Positions 16,267 to 24,074 of a stretch of 29,706 nt of DNA are shown one piece after another (positions within the stretch are counted from its first letter, which is position 1; each line of letters opens with the position of its first letter). Under the pieces are notes generated by a model that had not been told where the DNA came from, made no database searches, and worked only from the letters and a program-made list of their open reading frames with translations. The translations under genes and the position numbers were made by a program. Origin of the DNA: CAYMND01 sp964465065 (GTDB lineage Bacteria; Acidobacteriota; Aminicenantia; UBA2199). The stretch is from assembly GCA_964465065.1 (NCBI GenBank), contig CAYXHZ010000038.1, forward strand, positions 1 through 29,706, read 5' to 3'.

Positions 16267-18426
16267 ATGGGGATGGGAAAAAGTCTGAAAACAGTCCTCT
16301 TTTTCGCTCTGGTATCATTTTTTTTGTGTACGGACCGGCAGGATGCCGGCGATCGTTTGCTCCCGTACAGAACTGCGCATGCACCGGTGATCGACGGGCA
16401 GCTCGACGATTCGGTATGGCGTAACGCCCAGGCGCTGACAGGATTCCGCACCTTCATTCCCGACTTCGGCAAGGACATATCTGAAAAAACCACGGTCTAC
16501 ATGGCTTACGACGCGGAAAATCTCTATTTCGCTTTTGACTGTCATGACCGCGATCCACAACGGATTAAGGCCACTCTGGCCAATCGCGATACAATTTTCA
16601 GCGATGATTTCGTGTGCATCAACCTGGACAGTTTCAATGACCGGCAGGCTTTGTACGCCTTTTATGTCAATCCCTTGGGTGTCCAGGGCGACAGCCGTTT
16701 CGCTTCCAACCAGGAGGATTTCAGCGTGGATTTGGTCTGGACCAGTGCCGGTGCGCTCACTGGAAGCGGCTATGCGGTGGAAATGAAGATTCCGTTCAAG
16801 AGTATCCGCTACGCCGGAAAAGAACGGGTGGAAATGGCCATTTTTTTTGAACGGTACATCAGCCGCACCACAGAGCACGGATCGGTTCCGGAGCTGGACC
16901 CGGCTCGGGGCTACGCCTTCCTGTCCCAGATGCAGCCGCTGGAACTGCGGGACATCCGGCGTTACACTCTGATAGAGGTCCTTCCCGACTTCGTATTCAG
17001 CCAGCGTCACGAGCGGGACGAGCAAGGTCTGCTGCAGCGCAGCCAGTCAAGGGGTGAATTCGGTCTTACGGGTAAACTTGGCATCACTTCGCAGTTGATC
17101 CTGGATGCCGCCGTGAATCCGGATTTCAGTCAGGTCGAGTCGGATGCCGGGCAGGTGGACGCCAATCTGCGTTATGCCTTGTACTATGATGAAAAGCGCC
17201 CTTTTTTCCTCGAAGGGAGCGAGATCTTCAAATTGGCCGGAAGCAGTCCGTTTCAGGCGGCGGTGCATACCCGGCAGATCGTCGATCCGATTTTAGGCCT
17301 TAAGTTGTCGGGAAAACTCGGTAAAAAGGACAGTCTGGCCACCATTTTCGCCCTCGACGAAATGAACGAGAAATCGGATCCTTCCGACCGGGCCGGTTTC
17401 TTCCTTTTCCGATACAAAAGGGCGCTGACCGATGATGGCTATCTGGGGTTTTTCTACACGGGCCGGGAGCAGGGGGATAACTACAATCGATTGTCCGGCA
17501 TCGATGGGCAAGTCCGTTTTTCCAAGGCGGCGATGTTGAACCTGAACGGTTTCGTTTCCTTTACCGGTAATCAGCTGAGCGAAGAGGTCACGGGGCATAC
17601 CGTTGCCGTCAATTACGATTATTCCACACGCAACCTTGGCTACGGCGCCGGTGTTTACACAGTCAGCCCGGATTTTTGCAGTGACAGCGGCTACCTGACA
17701 CGCAACGGAGTCATGGGCTTCGATGGGCATCTCGCCCCGATATTGTATCCGCAAGCGACATGGTTGAGGAAGGTCACTCCGCAGTTGACACTCTCGATCA
17801 TTCGGGATCACGACAGCAAAATGTTGGAAATGAACAGCGGCGTAGTTGTGAATTTTCTGCTCAAAGGCAATACGACGCTCAGATTGGATCTGCTGTATGG
17901 CAGCGAGATATTTTTGGGGCAACGCTTCGATGTCAGCCTGTACCGGGCGGTGTTCCAGAGCTGGTTGAATAAAAAATTCTATGTCTATATCGGACTGCGG
18001 CGCGGCAATCTGATCCGTTATATCCAGGATCCGTACCAGGGATTCGGAAGCACGGTGTCACTGCAGTTTCGTTTTCTGCCCATGGAATACATCGTCTGGG
18101 AAACGCGCTTCGATTATGCGGACATGTTCGACAAGAGCGACGGGCAGAAGGTGTACGATTATACGATTCTGCGCAACAAACTAACCTTTCAGCTGAACAA
18201 AAACCTCTTTCTTCGCGGAATAATCGAATACAACAGCTACCGCAAGGAATTGATCACGGATCTTCTGGCATCGTTTACCTACATACCCGGTACTGTGCTC
18301 CAGCTCGGTTATGGATCCCTCTATGAGAGAACCGGATGGGAAGAGGCGAATGATCGTTCAAACGATCGCTTTCTGGAAATGCGGCGGGGATTGTTTTTCA
18401 AGGTTTCCTATCTGTGGCGCTTATAA
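16267..18426 (+). CDS. Large outer-membrane protein, CBM9-like plus DUF5916 barrel
   Basis: 719 aa. After a short signal peptide (KSLKTVLFFALVSFFLC), the region of about 33-215 resembles the CBM9-like sugar-binding fold (VIDGQLDDSVWRNAQAL, VYMAYDAENLYFAFDCHD). The rest matches the DUF5916 family, with the conserved NPDFSQVESDAGQVDANLRYALYYDEKRPFFLEGSEIF segment in pieces and many beta-barrel strands. It ends in a typical aromatic strand (FFKVSYLWRL). The role of the family is not established; an outer-membrane receptor or channel for carbohydrate or peptide is commonly assumed. The start is uncertain between ATG 16267 and ATG 16273, as no strong Shine-Dalgarno is visible. It converges with the pseudopilin gene, with 13 bp between the stops. 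Confidence 0.78.
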   Translation: MGMGKSLKTVLFFALVSFFLCTDRQDAGDRLLPYRTAHAPVIDGQLDDSVWRNAQALTGFRTFIPDFGKDISEKTTVYMAYDAENLYFAFDCHDRDPQRIKATLANRDTIFSDDFVCINLDSFNDRQALYAFYVNPLGVQGDSRFASNQEDFSVDLVWTSAGALTGSGYAVEMKIPFKSIRYAGKERVEMAIFFERYISRTTEHGSVPELDPARGYAFLSQMQPLELRDIRRYTLIEVLPDFVFSQRHERDEQGLLQRSQSRGEFGLTGKLGITSQLILDAAVNPDFSQVESDAGQVDANLRYALYYDEKRPFFLEGSEIFKLAGSSPFQAAVHTRQIVDPILGLKLSGKLGKKDSLATIFALDEMNEKSDPSDRAGFFLFRYKRALTDDGYLGFFYTGREQGDNYNRLSGIDGQVRFSKAAMLNLNGFVSFTGNQLSEEVTGHTVAVNYDYSTRNLGYGAGVYTVSPDFCSDSGYLTRNGVMGFDGHLAPILYPQATWLRKVTPQLTLSIIRDHDSKMLEMNSGVVVNFLLKGNTTLRLDLLYGSEIFLGQRFDVSLYRAVFQSWLNKKFYVYIGLRRGNLIRYIQDPYQGFGSTVSLQFRFLPMEYIVWETRFDYADMFDKSDGQKVYDYTILRNKLTFQLNKNLFLRGIIEYNSYRKELITDLLASFTYIPGTVLQLGYGSLYERTGWEEANDRSNDRFLEMRRGLFFKVSYLWRL

Positions 18427-18439
18427 TCTGCGCCGTTGT

Positions 18440-20554
18440 TCAGTCGGCTCTGAGGCGAAACAGCTCGCCGATCTGGGCGGAAGTCAGTTTCTGACGGTAA
18501 AGGCGCAGTTCGTCGATGCGGCCGAGAAAAGGGTAGTTGCGCTGCTGCGGGTGGACGCTGAAGGTGTATTGGGCGCCCAGGTTGAGGGGACCTGAGCTGT
18601 TGCGGGCGGTTACGGCGAGGTTGTTCTGATTGTCCAGAACGCCGTCGATGTAGATGGCCATGCCGCCGGCGTTCCAGCCGACGGCGACATGAATCCAGCG
18701 ATCGATGTCAGCGGCGGTCAAGCGCCGGATCGATTCGAGCATGAATACGGTTCCGGAAGCGTTAACCAGGTAGAAGCGAAGGCGGTTGCTGGCATGAAAC
18801 ACCAGGGAATAGGCCAGGTCGTTGTCGCTGGCCTGGTTGCCCTTGTGGATCAAACCGCCGGATTGCTGGTTGCTTTGCTCCGGGTTGATCCAGACTGACA
18901 GGGTTCCCGCTTCGGCGAGGTCCAGATCCTGGTGGTCGGGCAAAGTCAGGTAGTCGTTGCTGCCAAGCCGTAGGGCGGCGCCGTAGACCCCTGCAGTGGC
19001 GAGCCTGTCGGCACCGCTCAGGATGCCGTTCTGTTCGGGACCGTCGACCAGAAAACCGGAACCGAAGAAACGGTTGCCGTTCCCCTCTTCGAATGGCCAC
19101 CAGACGATTTCACCGTTGGGCAGGGGCGGTATGGCGTAAACCACCACGTGGTGAAAGGCGGCTGCGCCGTTCCATACCTTGAATCCGGCCATGCCGCAAA
19201 GGCCGCCGCAGGGGAAGATCGGCTCGGTGTCGCTGGTGTCGATGACCACACTGCCATCCAGTTTCACGATGTGTCGTTCACCGACCACTGTGATGGATAC
19301 ATGGTGGGAATCGCTCCATATACGGGCTCCGAATCGGCTTTCGAACTGGGCGCGGCTGAAACGTACCCGGGCCAGAAACTGTCCGGAGGGCGGGAAATAC
19401 TCCTCGTTGCCCAGGTAGACCCGGCGGATCACCAGCTCGATTCCGTTGCCGAAGGGGGAGTAGAGTCCGGGATCGAATTGGAACAGGTAGCCCGTAGTCT
19501 GGTACTCACCGTTGCTGCGGTAGTAGATGCCGTAGCCCAGAGAACCCGGCAGCAGGGTGACATCGGCCTCCAGACGGTAGTCCCTCCAGCTCGCCAGACC
19601 GAAAGCTACGTGGCCCCAGCTGGAGCTGAGGTCTCCCGCGGAAACGGTCCAGTCGCCGCGAACCTCTTCGAGTACAGCCGAAGTACCGGCTGGCCCCAGG
19701 TCGCCCGGATCGTCGAAGCTGTTGCGGAACAGGACGGCTTGCTGGGCGGTCTGGTCGCCGATGAGGTCGACCTTCATCAGCGGACCGCCGTTCAGTACGG
19801 CCAGTTGGGTTACCTGGATGTCTCTGGCTACCAGGCAGCGCAGGCCGATGGGAATTTTGCGGCTACCGGAGCTGACCGGGTCCGTCGCGCTGTCGTAGCG
19901 ATTGGCATCGGCGGGAGTGATCAGGGTTTCGGCCAGCGTGGAGTCGCCATCCGGATAATAGATCCTGAGCTCGGTCTCGCTGAGGGGATACCGGAGACGA
20001 TCCAGAAAGTTCCCGGTCACGGTGGTATGCCAGTCGTCTTCGTTGATTTCCAGGGCGATGTTGTCGGCTGCGCTGGCCATATCGGTGTCGGGCCCGGCCG
20101 AGACGATGGTGCATTCTAGGGCGTCGCTGTTGTACGAAAAAGGGGTTCCCCAAGCGTCGCGCAGCGCCAGGTAAGTCCCGGATCCGTCGCCGGTGCTGTC
20201 CAGATAGGGTCCGCGCCAGCCGAAACGGAGCTGCTGGTCGTAGTTGGAGGAGTAGGCTGGATAAGAGCCGATGGCAAGCAACTCATCGAGACTGGCAGGT
20301 AAAACGCCCAGATCGCCGACGAAACCGAAACTGTGCCGGAAGCGGCCGGGTTGGACATCCGGGTTGCCGACGATGGCGGTCCTGATGGCCTGCAGCCGCT
20401 CCAGTGTCAATTGCACCCGGGATAGCCGCGGCGCGTCGAGAAGCAGGGGGAGGGCAACCGTGGCCCCGATCGACAGGACGGCCAGCAGAACCATCAGCCC
20501 CAAAGCGGTGGCGCCCCGCTGCCGATCTGACGATTCCTGGCAGCTCAGGTACAT
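18440..20554 (-). CDS. Giant pseudopilin with C-terminal LamG/ConA-like extension
   Basis: 704 aa. The N-terminus has a positively charged stretch, a class III-like site (RQRGATALGLM) and a single hydrophobic helix (LMVLLAVLSIGATVALPLLL), as in type II/IV pseudopilins, though Glu at +5 is absent. Residues 50-270 resemble the neighbouring pilin gene (HSFGFVGDLGVLPASLDELL; GWRGPYL; IPIGLR). From about 275 a large beta-rich region begins: first a module with SWGHVAFGLASWRDYRLEAD..., then a classic LamG_3 domain (about 490-700) with WWPFEEGNGN, LSVWINPE, WIHVAVGWN and IDELRLY. Such domains bind glycans or proteins on surfaces. It overlaps the upstream pilin gene by 10 nt and probably shares its mRNA. 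Confidence 0.75.
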   Translation of the reverse strand: MYLSCQESSDRQRGATALGLMVLLAVLSIGATVALPLLLDAPRLSRVQLTLERLQAIRTAIVGNPDVQPGRFRHSFGFVGDLGVLPASLDELLAIGSYPAYSSNYDQQLRFGWRGPYLDSTGDGSGTYLALRDAWGTPFSYNSDALECTIVSAGPDTDMASAADNIALEINEDDWHTTVTGNFLDRLRYPLSETELRIYYPDGDSTLAETLITPADANRYDSATDPVSSGSRKIPIGLRCLVARDIQVTQLAVLNGGPLMKVDLIGDQTAQQAVLFRNSFDDPGDLGPAGTSAVLEEVRGDWTVSAGDLSSSWGHVAFGLASWRDYRLEADVTLLPGSLGYGIYYRSNGEYQTTGYLFQFDPGLYSPFGNGIELVIRRVYLGNEEYFPPSGQFLARVRFSRAQFESRFGARIWSDSHHVSITVVGERHIVKLDGSVVIDTSDTEPIFPCGGLCGMAGFKVWNGAAAFHHVVVYAIPPLPNGEIVWWPFEEGNGNRFFGSGFLVDGPEQNGILSGADRLATAGVYGAALRLGSNDYLTLPDHQDLDLAEAGTLSVWINPEQSNQQSGGLIHKGNQASDNDLAYSLVFHASNRLRFYLVNASGTVFMLESIRRLTAADIDRWIHVAVGWNAGGMAIYIDGVLDNQNNLAVTARNSSGPLNLGAQYTFSVHPQQRNYPFLGRIDELRLYRQKLTSAQIGELFRLRAD

Positions 20555-21327
20555 GGACCGGGGGTCTTGAGATTGACGATGGTCGTCGGGCCGTTGTTGA
20601 TGAAGACAAGCCTTTGATAGGAACCGAAACTGACATGGCGGACCCCGATCGGTATGGGTACGCTGCAGTGGTAAATGGGATTGGTCTGATCGGTGCTGGT
20701 GCTGAAATTGTCCAGACGGAACTGGTTGCTGCCGCTATCGAAGGTCGGGTAGCTGATGACGATCGAAAAGCCGGTACCGGCTCCGCAGGCGTCGGTGGTG
20801 TTGCCGCTGATCGACGAGAAGACCTCGTCGCTGCGGATGTCCAGACTCAGATCGTCGGCGCTGCCGCTGTTTCCGTCCGGGCCCATCGACCAGATGCGTC
20901 CGGCCAGAAAACCGACAGCGACGTTGCTGTACTGGTATTGCCGGCCCCAGGGGTCGATGATATCGCCGATGTACGGGCCCCGCCAGCCCCAGGTGATGCC
21001 GACGGCGCTGCTGCTGGACAGGGGAATCGGCAGCGCCGGATCGGCCGTGGCGCTCAGGAGATCGTCGAGGCTGCGCGGCAGGATACCGATATCGCCGACA
21101 AAGCCGAAACTGGTGCGGTTGCCGCTTTCCAGCAGCCTGGGGTCACCACATATGGCGATTTTCAGGTTGCCGAGTTCCTCGCGGCAGGCGTCGAAGCGTT
21201 TCTGGGTGATCTGGTTGACGGCCAGCGGCGTGATCAGGGCCGCCAGGATGGCGACGACGGCGATGACGATGACCATCTCGGCCAAGGTGAACCCGTCCGG
21301 GCGCGCAGTGATGTTTGCCTGTTTCAC
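20545..21327 (-). CDS. Type II/IV pseudopilin
   Basis: 260 aa. Clear prepilin leader: basic residues, then GFTLAEMVIVIAVVAILAALITPLAV, with cleavage after G and the invariant Glu at +5. The globular part carries SFGFVGDIGILPRSLDDLL and GWRGPYIGDIIDPWGRQYQY, resembling the major pseudopilin (GspG-like) family. The C-terminus has several Cys. The start appears to be a GTG at 21327 with no obvious Shine-Dalgarno site, so it is less certain. The downstream gene repeats much of this sequence, pointing to a duplication. No secretion ATPase or PilC-like gene is nearby, so these probably serve a pilus or secretion machine encoded elsewhere. Confidence 0.8.
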   Translation of the reverse strand: MKQANITARPDGFTLAEMVIVIAVVAILAALITPLAVNQITQKRFDACREELGNLKIAICGDPRLLESGNRTSFGFVGDIGILPRSLDDLLSATADPALPIPLSSSSAVGITWGWRGPYIGDIIDPWGRQYQYSNVAVGFLAGRIWSMGPDGNSGSADDLSLDIRSDEVFSSISGNTTDACGAGTGFSIVISYPTFDSGSNQFRLDNFSTSTDQTNPIYHCSVPIPIGVRHVSFGSYQRLVFINNGPTTIVNLKTPGPCT

Positions 21328-21385
21328 AATACTTATAATAAACGTTTTTTTACGCGCAACAACCGACGGTATCGGTATTGGCCGT

Positions 21386-22102
21386 TCAGTTCCCGACCAG
21401 CGCGACCCAGTACCCTGAATCCGAATACTTTTGCGATTTGGGTTTGCCGACCGAAATGGCGATTTCGCGGATCTGACCTCGACCGGCGTGTTCGAGGCGT
21501 TCGGCAGGATCGATGAGCCGGTCGATCAAGTCCGTCGGAACGCTGCCGATCTCATCCGTCCGGTAGGCGTAATACAGACGGAAGCCTTTGAGCGAAGAGA
21601 TTTCGAGCGATTTCTTTTTCTGAAATTGGCGCAACAATGTACGGGAATGAGTCAACAGCAGGCTGGACCAGATGAGCCTGGTCATGCTTTTTTGCTGCAG
21701 CGATTCGTTCAAACGCTCGAGTATGATTTTCTCCGATTCTGCCCAGTCTTTGTTTTTCAAAAATTTGATCAGGGTCACCGCGTAGCAGCCGTCGGGGTGG
21801 CTGGGAGAGCGACAGAAATCCACGCCCAGCATCCAGGCCGACGCGCCGGTTTCCAGAGCCGCCACCAGCTTGGGGACGACCTCGTTTTCATCGAGGAACG
21901 ATTCGCTGAAGATATCGGCCCGGCCCCAGGACCAGGATTCGGGATCGGACAGCTTGTACTGTTCCATCAGGAAATCGTGGGCCCTTTTCCGGCAATAAAT
22001 CAGCAGTTTGTCGTTTTTTTGATCAACGGGCTGCGGATGGACAGGCTCTGCTGAATTCGTTGTAATAACTGAAAACCGTTGTCCTATATACCTCGATTTC
22101 AA
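21386..22102 (-). CDS. Hypothetical protein, 238 aa
   Basis: I do not recognise this protein. It is soluble, with no signal peptide or membrane segment. There are short motifs such as CRKRAHDFLMEQYKLSDPESW, GASAWMLGVDFCRSPSHPDGCYAV and IGSVPTDLIDRLIDP, but no known catalytic set. The start shown is a TTG with a weak context; the true start could be further in (a Met lies about 45 residues later). It lies on the same strand as the pseudopilin genes, 58 bp upstream, and 106 bp beyond the end of the sigma-54 activator. It could belong to either group, and either link is a guess. Confidence 0.5.
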   Translation of the reverse strand: MKSRYIGQRFSVITTNSAEPVHPQPVDQKNDKLLIYCRKRAHDFLMEQYKLSDPESWSWGRADIFSESFLDENEVVPKLVAALETGASAWMLGVDFCRSPSHPDGCYAVTLIKFLKNKDWAESEKIILERLNESLQQKSMTRLIWSSLLLTHSRTLLRQFQKKKSLEISSLKGFRLYYAYRTDEIGSVPTDLIDRLIDPAERLEHAGRGQIREIAISVGKPKSQKYSDSGYWVALVGN

Positions 22103-22208
22103 AAACTCGATTCATTTTGGGCAGCAGTGGTTTGGAATATGAATGAAGAATTGCTTGACGACTGAAATGTTCCTTCAAGATAAACCGTTTCTGGAAATGC
22201 GAGCGAAT

Positions 22209-23729
22209 TCATGTTGCTTCGGGATGCCGGCTACGCAAACGAGAAATGAAGGTTTTGTAATTCAGACCCAACAATTCAGCGGCTCTGGCTTTGCTTTTCG
22301 TCCGTCCCAACGCTTGTTTGACCATTGATTCCTCTATGGTCTTCATATATCGGTCTAGATCCAATCCTTCTTCGGGCAAAACAGGGCAGGATTGATCTTC
22401 AATTCCAGTATGAAGTTGATTGATGATCAGGTCGTTTTCCGTCAGGATTTCCTTTTCGCTCCAGAGAGCGGCTCTTCTCAGAAGGTTGTTCAGCTCACGG
22501 ATATTCCCAGGCCATTCTTGTTTTTTAATCCATTCCATAGCGTCTGCGGAAAGTTGCTTATCTTTGTAAACAAATGGGGGCGGGCAATCGGTTTTGAAAT
22601 CGGTATTGATTTTTTTTATAAGGTGGAAACAAATATGCTCGAAGTCCCCCTGACGAACCCGTAGCGGAGGAAGTTCTATTACAGCCACAGCCAGTCTCTG
22701 AAACAGATCGCCGCGGAAATCGCCATGTTGCATCATACTGAGGAGTGGTTGATTGGTCGCGGCGATGATTCGGGCATCGCTTCGTTCTTCCTTCATGCTG
22801 CCCAGAGGGGTGAATGTTTTATCCTGCAAAACCCTCAGCAACTTAGACTGGATGGCCGGAGCCAACTCACCGACTTCATCCAGGAACAATGTGCCTTTAT
22901 CACAGCGAGAAAATAAACCTTTACGATCATTCGTGGCGCCACTGAAAGCGCCTTTTTTGTGGCCAAAAAGTTCTGATTCTGCTAGTGTTACTGGAATGGC
23001 GGCACAGTTTATGGCCTGAAATTCCTCGTTTTTCCGATGAGAAGACTTATGGATGGCCTGAGCCAACATCTCTTTCCCTGTCCCGCTTTCTCCGAGAACT
23101 AGTATGGGGACGTCGAATAAGGCCGCCTTGGCAGCACGTGATTTCACGGTTTTCATTTCTTCCGATTGACCGATAATGGCATTGAATTCGGGGATTTCCT
23201 GCCAATGCGTAAGCATTTTTTCGGAAGATTCCCTGATAGCCTGGGGCAAGATGTTAAAATCGATGGAGAAGGGGATTTCAACCTTGGATACCTCCAGTAT
23301 GTTTTCGTCGTTGATCCAGGTTCGGTAGAACTCTCCCGGGGTGTGGTTGTGGCCGACCAGCATCCACACGGAGACCATGGCTGATGTTCCGGGACTGAGG
23401 TGGTAGGCAAAACGCAGGGAGGGATCCTTTTTTTTGAGGTCGCTTAGCAGACGATCGACGACTTGATAAATTGAAAAATGATCCATGGGGTGCCTGATGG
23501 TACTGCGATGATGAACAATTTTCATGGGGCTGATCTTTTGGAGAATCGTCAGATACGATTCCACTTGTTCTCTTTTATAGCCACTGCTGAGAACGTGTGC
23601 CTCGGAAAACGAACGGCCGTAATGATGAGCCAGCAGTGAGGCAATGGGGCCACCCCGGCCGATGTTGCTCAGGTTTGAAATTTCTTCCAAATCGGTTTTG
23701 CCAATCCAGGCCAGCAATATTTTTTTCAA
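22209..23729 (-). CDS. Sigma-54 activator with CARF/RtcR-like N-terminal domain, divergent from the Cmr operon
   Basis: 506 aa. Residues 1-190 have no receiver or GAF signature but follow the order of RtcR's CARF-type domain: a beta strand ending in a Gly (KKILLAWIGKT), then FSIYQVVDRLL..., then a strand plus SPGTSAM loop (112-118) in FAYHLSPGTSAMVSVWMLVG, which sits where CARF proteins bind cyclic nucleotide. The AAA+ domain has Walker A GESGTGKE (213-220), GAFSGA (260-265) and Walker B TLFLDEVGE (280-288). A Fis-type helix-turn-helix closes the protein (RAAELLGLNYKTFISRLRS). Translation starts at TTG 23729, with GAGG at 23740-23737. It probably drives a sigma-54 promoter at 23853-23869 toward cas6 and the cmr genes. 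The CARF assignment rests on pattern, not on a search. Confidence 0.82.
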   Translation of the reverse strand: MKKILLAWIGKTDLEEISNLSNIGRGGPIASLLAHHYGRSFSEAHVLSSGYKREQVESYLTILQKISPMKIVHHRSTIRHPMDHFSIYQVVDRLLSDLKKKDPSLRFAYHLSPGTSAMVSVWMLVGHNHTPGEFYRTWINDENILEVSKVEIPFSIDFNILPQAIRESSEKMLTHWQEIPEFNAIIGQSEEMKTVKSRAAKAALFDVPILVLGESGTGKEMLAQAIHKSSHRKNEEFQAINCAAIPVTLAESELFGHKKGAFSGATNDRKGLFSRCDKGTLFLDEVGELAPAIQSKLLRVLQDKTFTPLGSMKEERSDARIIAATNQPLLSMMQHGDFRGDLFQRLAVAVIELPPLRVRQGDFEHICFHLIKKINTDFKTDCPPPFVYKDKQLSADAMEWIKKQEWPGNIRELNNLLRRAALWSEKEILTENDLIINQLHTGIEDQSCPVLPEEGLDLDRYMKTIEESMVKQALGRTKSKARAAELLGLNYKTFISRLRSRHPEAT

Positions 23730-23742
23730 GGTAGCACCTCAG

Positions 23743-23786
23743 AATGGATTAATAATAATCAGTTAAATGATTAAAAACAATCCATT
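23743..23786. promoter_or_regulatory. 44-bp dyad, candidate binding site of the CARF-sigma-54 activator
   Basis: AATGGATT (23743-23750) pairs with AATCCATT (23779-23786), and TAATCA (23756-23761) with TGATTA (23768-23773). Both pairs share one symmetry axis at 23764.5. In all, 17 of 22 mirrored positions match. The site is about 115 bp before the expected sigma-54 start, the usual distance of an upstream activator sequence, and 3 bp from the ribosome site of the activator gene. Confidence 0.65.
23752..23780 (-). promoter_or_regulatory. Candidate sigma-70 promoter of the CARF-sigma-54 activator
   Basis: Read on the minus strand, TTGTTT (23780-23775) and TATTAT (23757-23752) have 17-bp spacing, with a predicted start near 23745. 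The promoter lies wholly inside the 44-bp dyad, so any protein bound there would block it. This suggests negative autoregulation. AT-rich DNA gives such matches by chance more often, hence moderate confidence. Confidence 0.4.
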
Positions 23787-23852
23787 AATTTTTTTTTTGA
23801 TTCTGCTTTGTGGCATAGTTCCGATAATTCTTGATAAACTCATTTTTTGGCT

Positions 23853-23869
23853 TTGGCAGGGTTTATGCT
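23853..23869 (+). promoter_or_regulatory. Sigma-54 (-24/-12) promoter facing the cas6-cmr operon
   Basis: TTGGCAGGGTTTATGCT has GG at 23855-23856 and GC at 23867-23868, separated by exactly 10 bp as sigma-54 needs. The -24 half (TTGGCA) is perfect, and the -12 half reads ATGCT against consensus TTGCA/T. The expected start is near 23880, giving a 5' leader of about 194 nt before cas6. It points away from the divergent sigma-54 activator. Confidence 0.7.
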
Positions 23870-23905
23870 GTTGCTTTTGCGACAAATGGTCATTCAGGAG
23901 GAACA

Positions 23906-23962
23906 ATGAATTGGTGCACAAAGGGTATGGTCCGAAGCCAAGCGCGGAGCGAGAGAGAATAA
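23906..23962 (+). CDS. 18-codon leader ORF in the cas operon 5' region
   Basis: The ATG at 23906 is preceded by AGGAGG (23896-23901) with 4-nt spacing, the strongest ribosome site in the leader. The predicted peptide is MNWCTKGMVRSQARSERE, ending in TAA. It lies just downstream of the expected sigma-54 start. I cannot recognise it. It may be a leader peptide affecting downstream translation, or a chance ORF; the strong Shine-Dalgarno site is the only support. Confidence 0.35.
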   Translation: MNWCTKGMVRSQARSERE

Positions 23963-23963
23963 A

Positions 23964-24074
23964 GTGGGAAAAAATAAAATCTGTATCGTAAACCTTGAAA
24001 TTGTGTTTTCGTTGGAGTACATAAAAACTTCAGTCGCCTTATCGGGCCAGGGGGCTGATGGCAAGGAGAAGTGA
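23964..24074 (+). CDS. 36-codon ORF overlapping the cas6 start
   Basis: A GTG-initiated frame starts 1 nt after the previous small ORF and ends at a TGA overlapping the cas6 ATG (TGATG). It encodes 36 aa (start GKNKICIVNLE, end GADGKEK). There is no strong ribosome site, only a GAGAGA stretch. The chained stop/start arrangement would couple translation of the leader to cas6. It is weakly supported and has no recognised homologue. Confidence 0.22.
   Translation: MGKNKICIVNLEIVFSLEYIKTSVALSGQGADGKEK

Noticed and set aside
22143..22328. A 61-codon plus-strand frame over the end of the CARF-like activator gene
   Set aside because: It overlaps the activator's HTH coding region on the other strand and has no ribosome site or domain.
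23767..23991. A 74-codon hydrophobic frame (MIKNNPLIFFLILL...) crossing the dyad and the sigma-54 promoter
   Set aside because: No ribosome site before its ATG, it is made of AT-rich promoter DNA, and it overlaps better supported regulatory elements. The hydrophobic residues come from runs of T.
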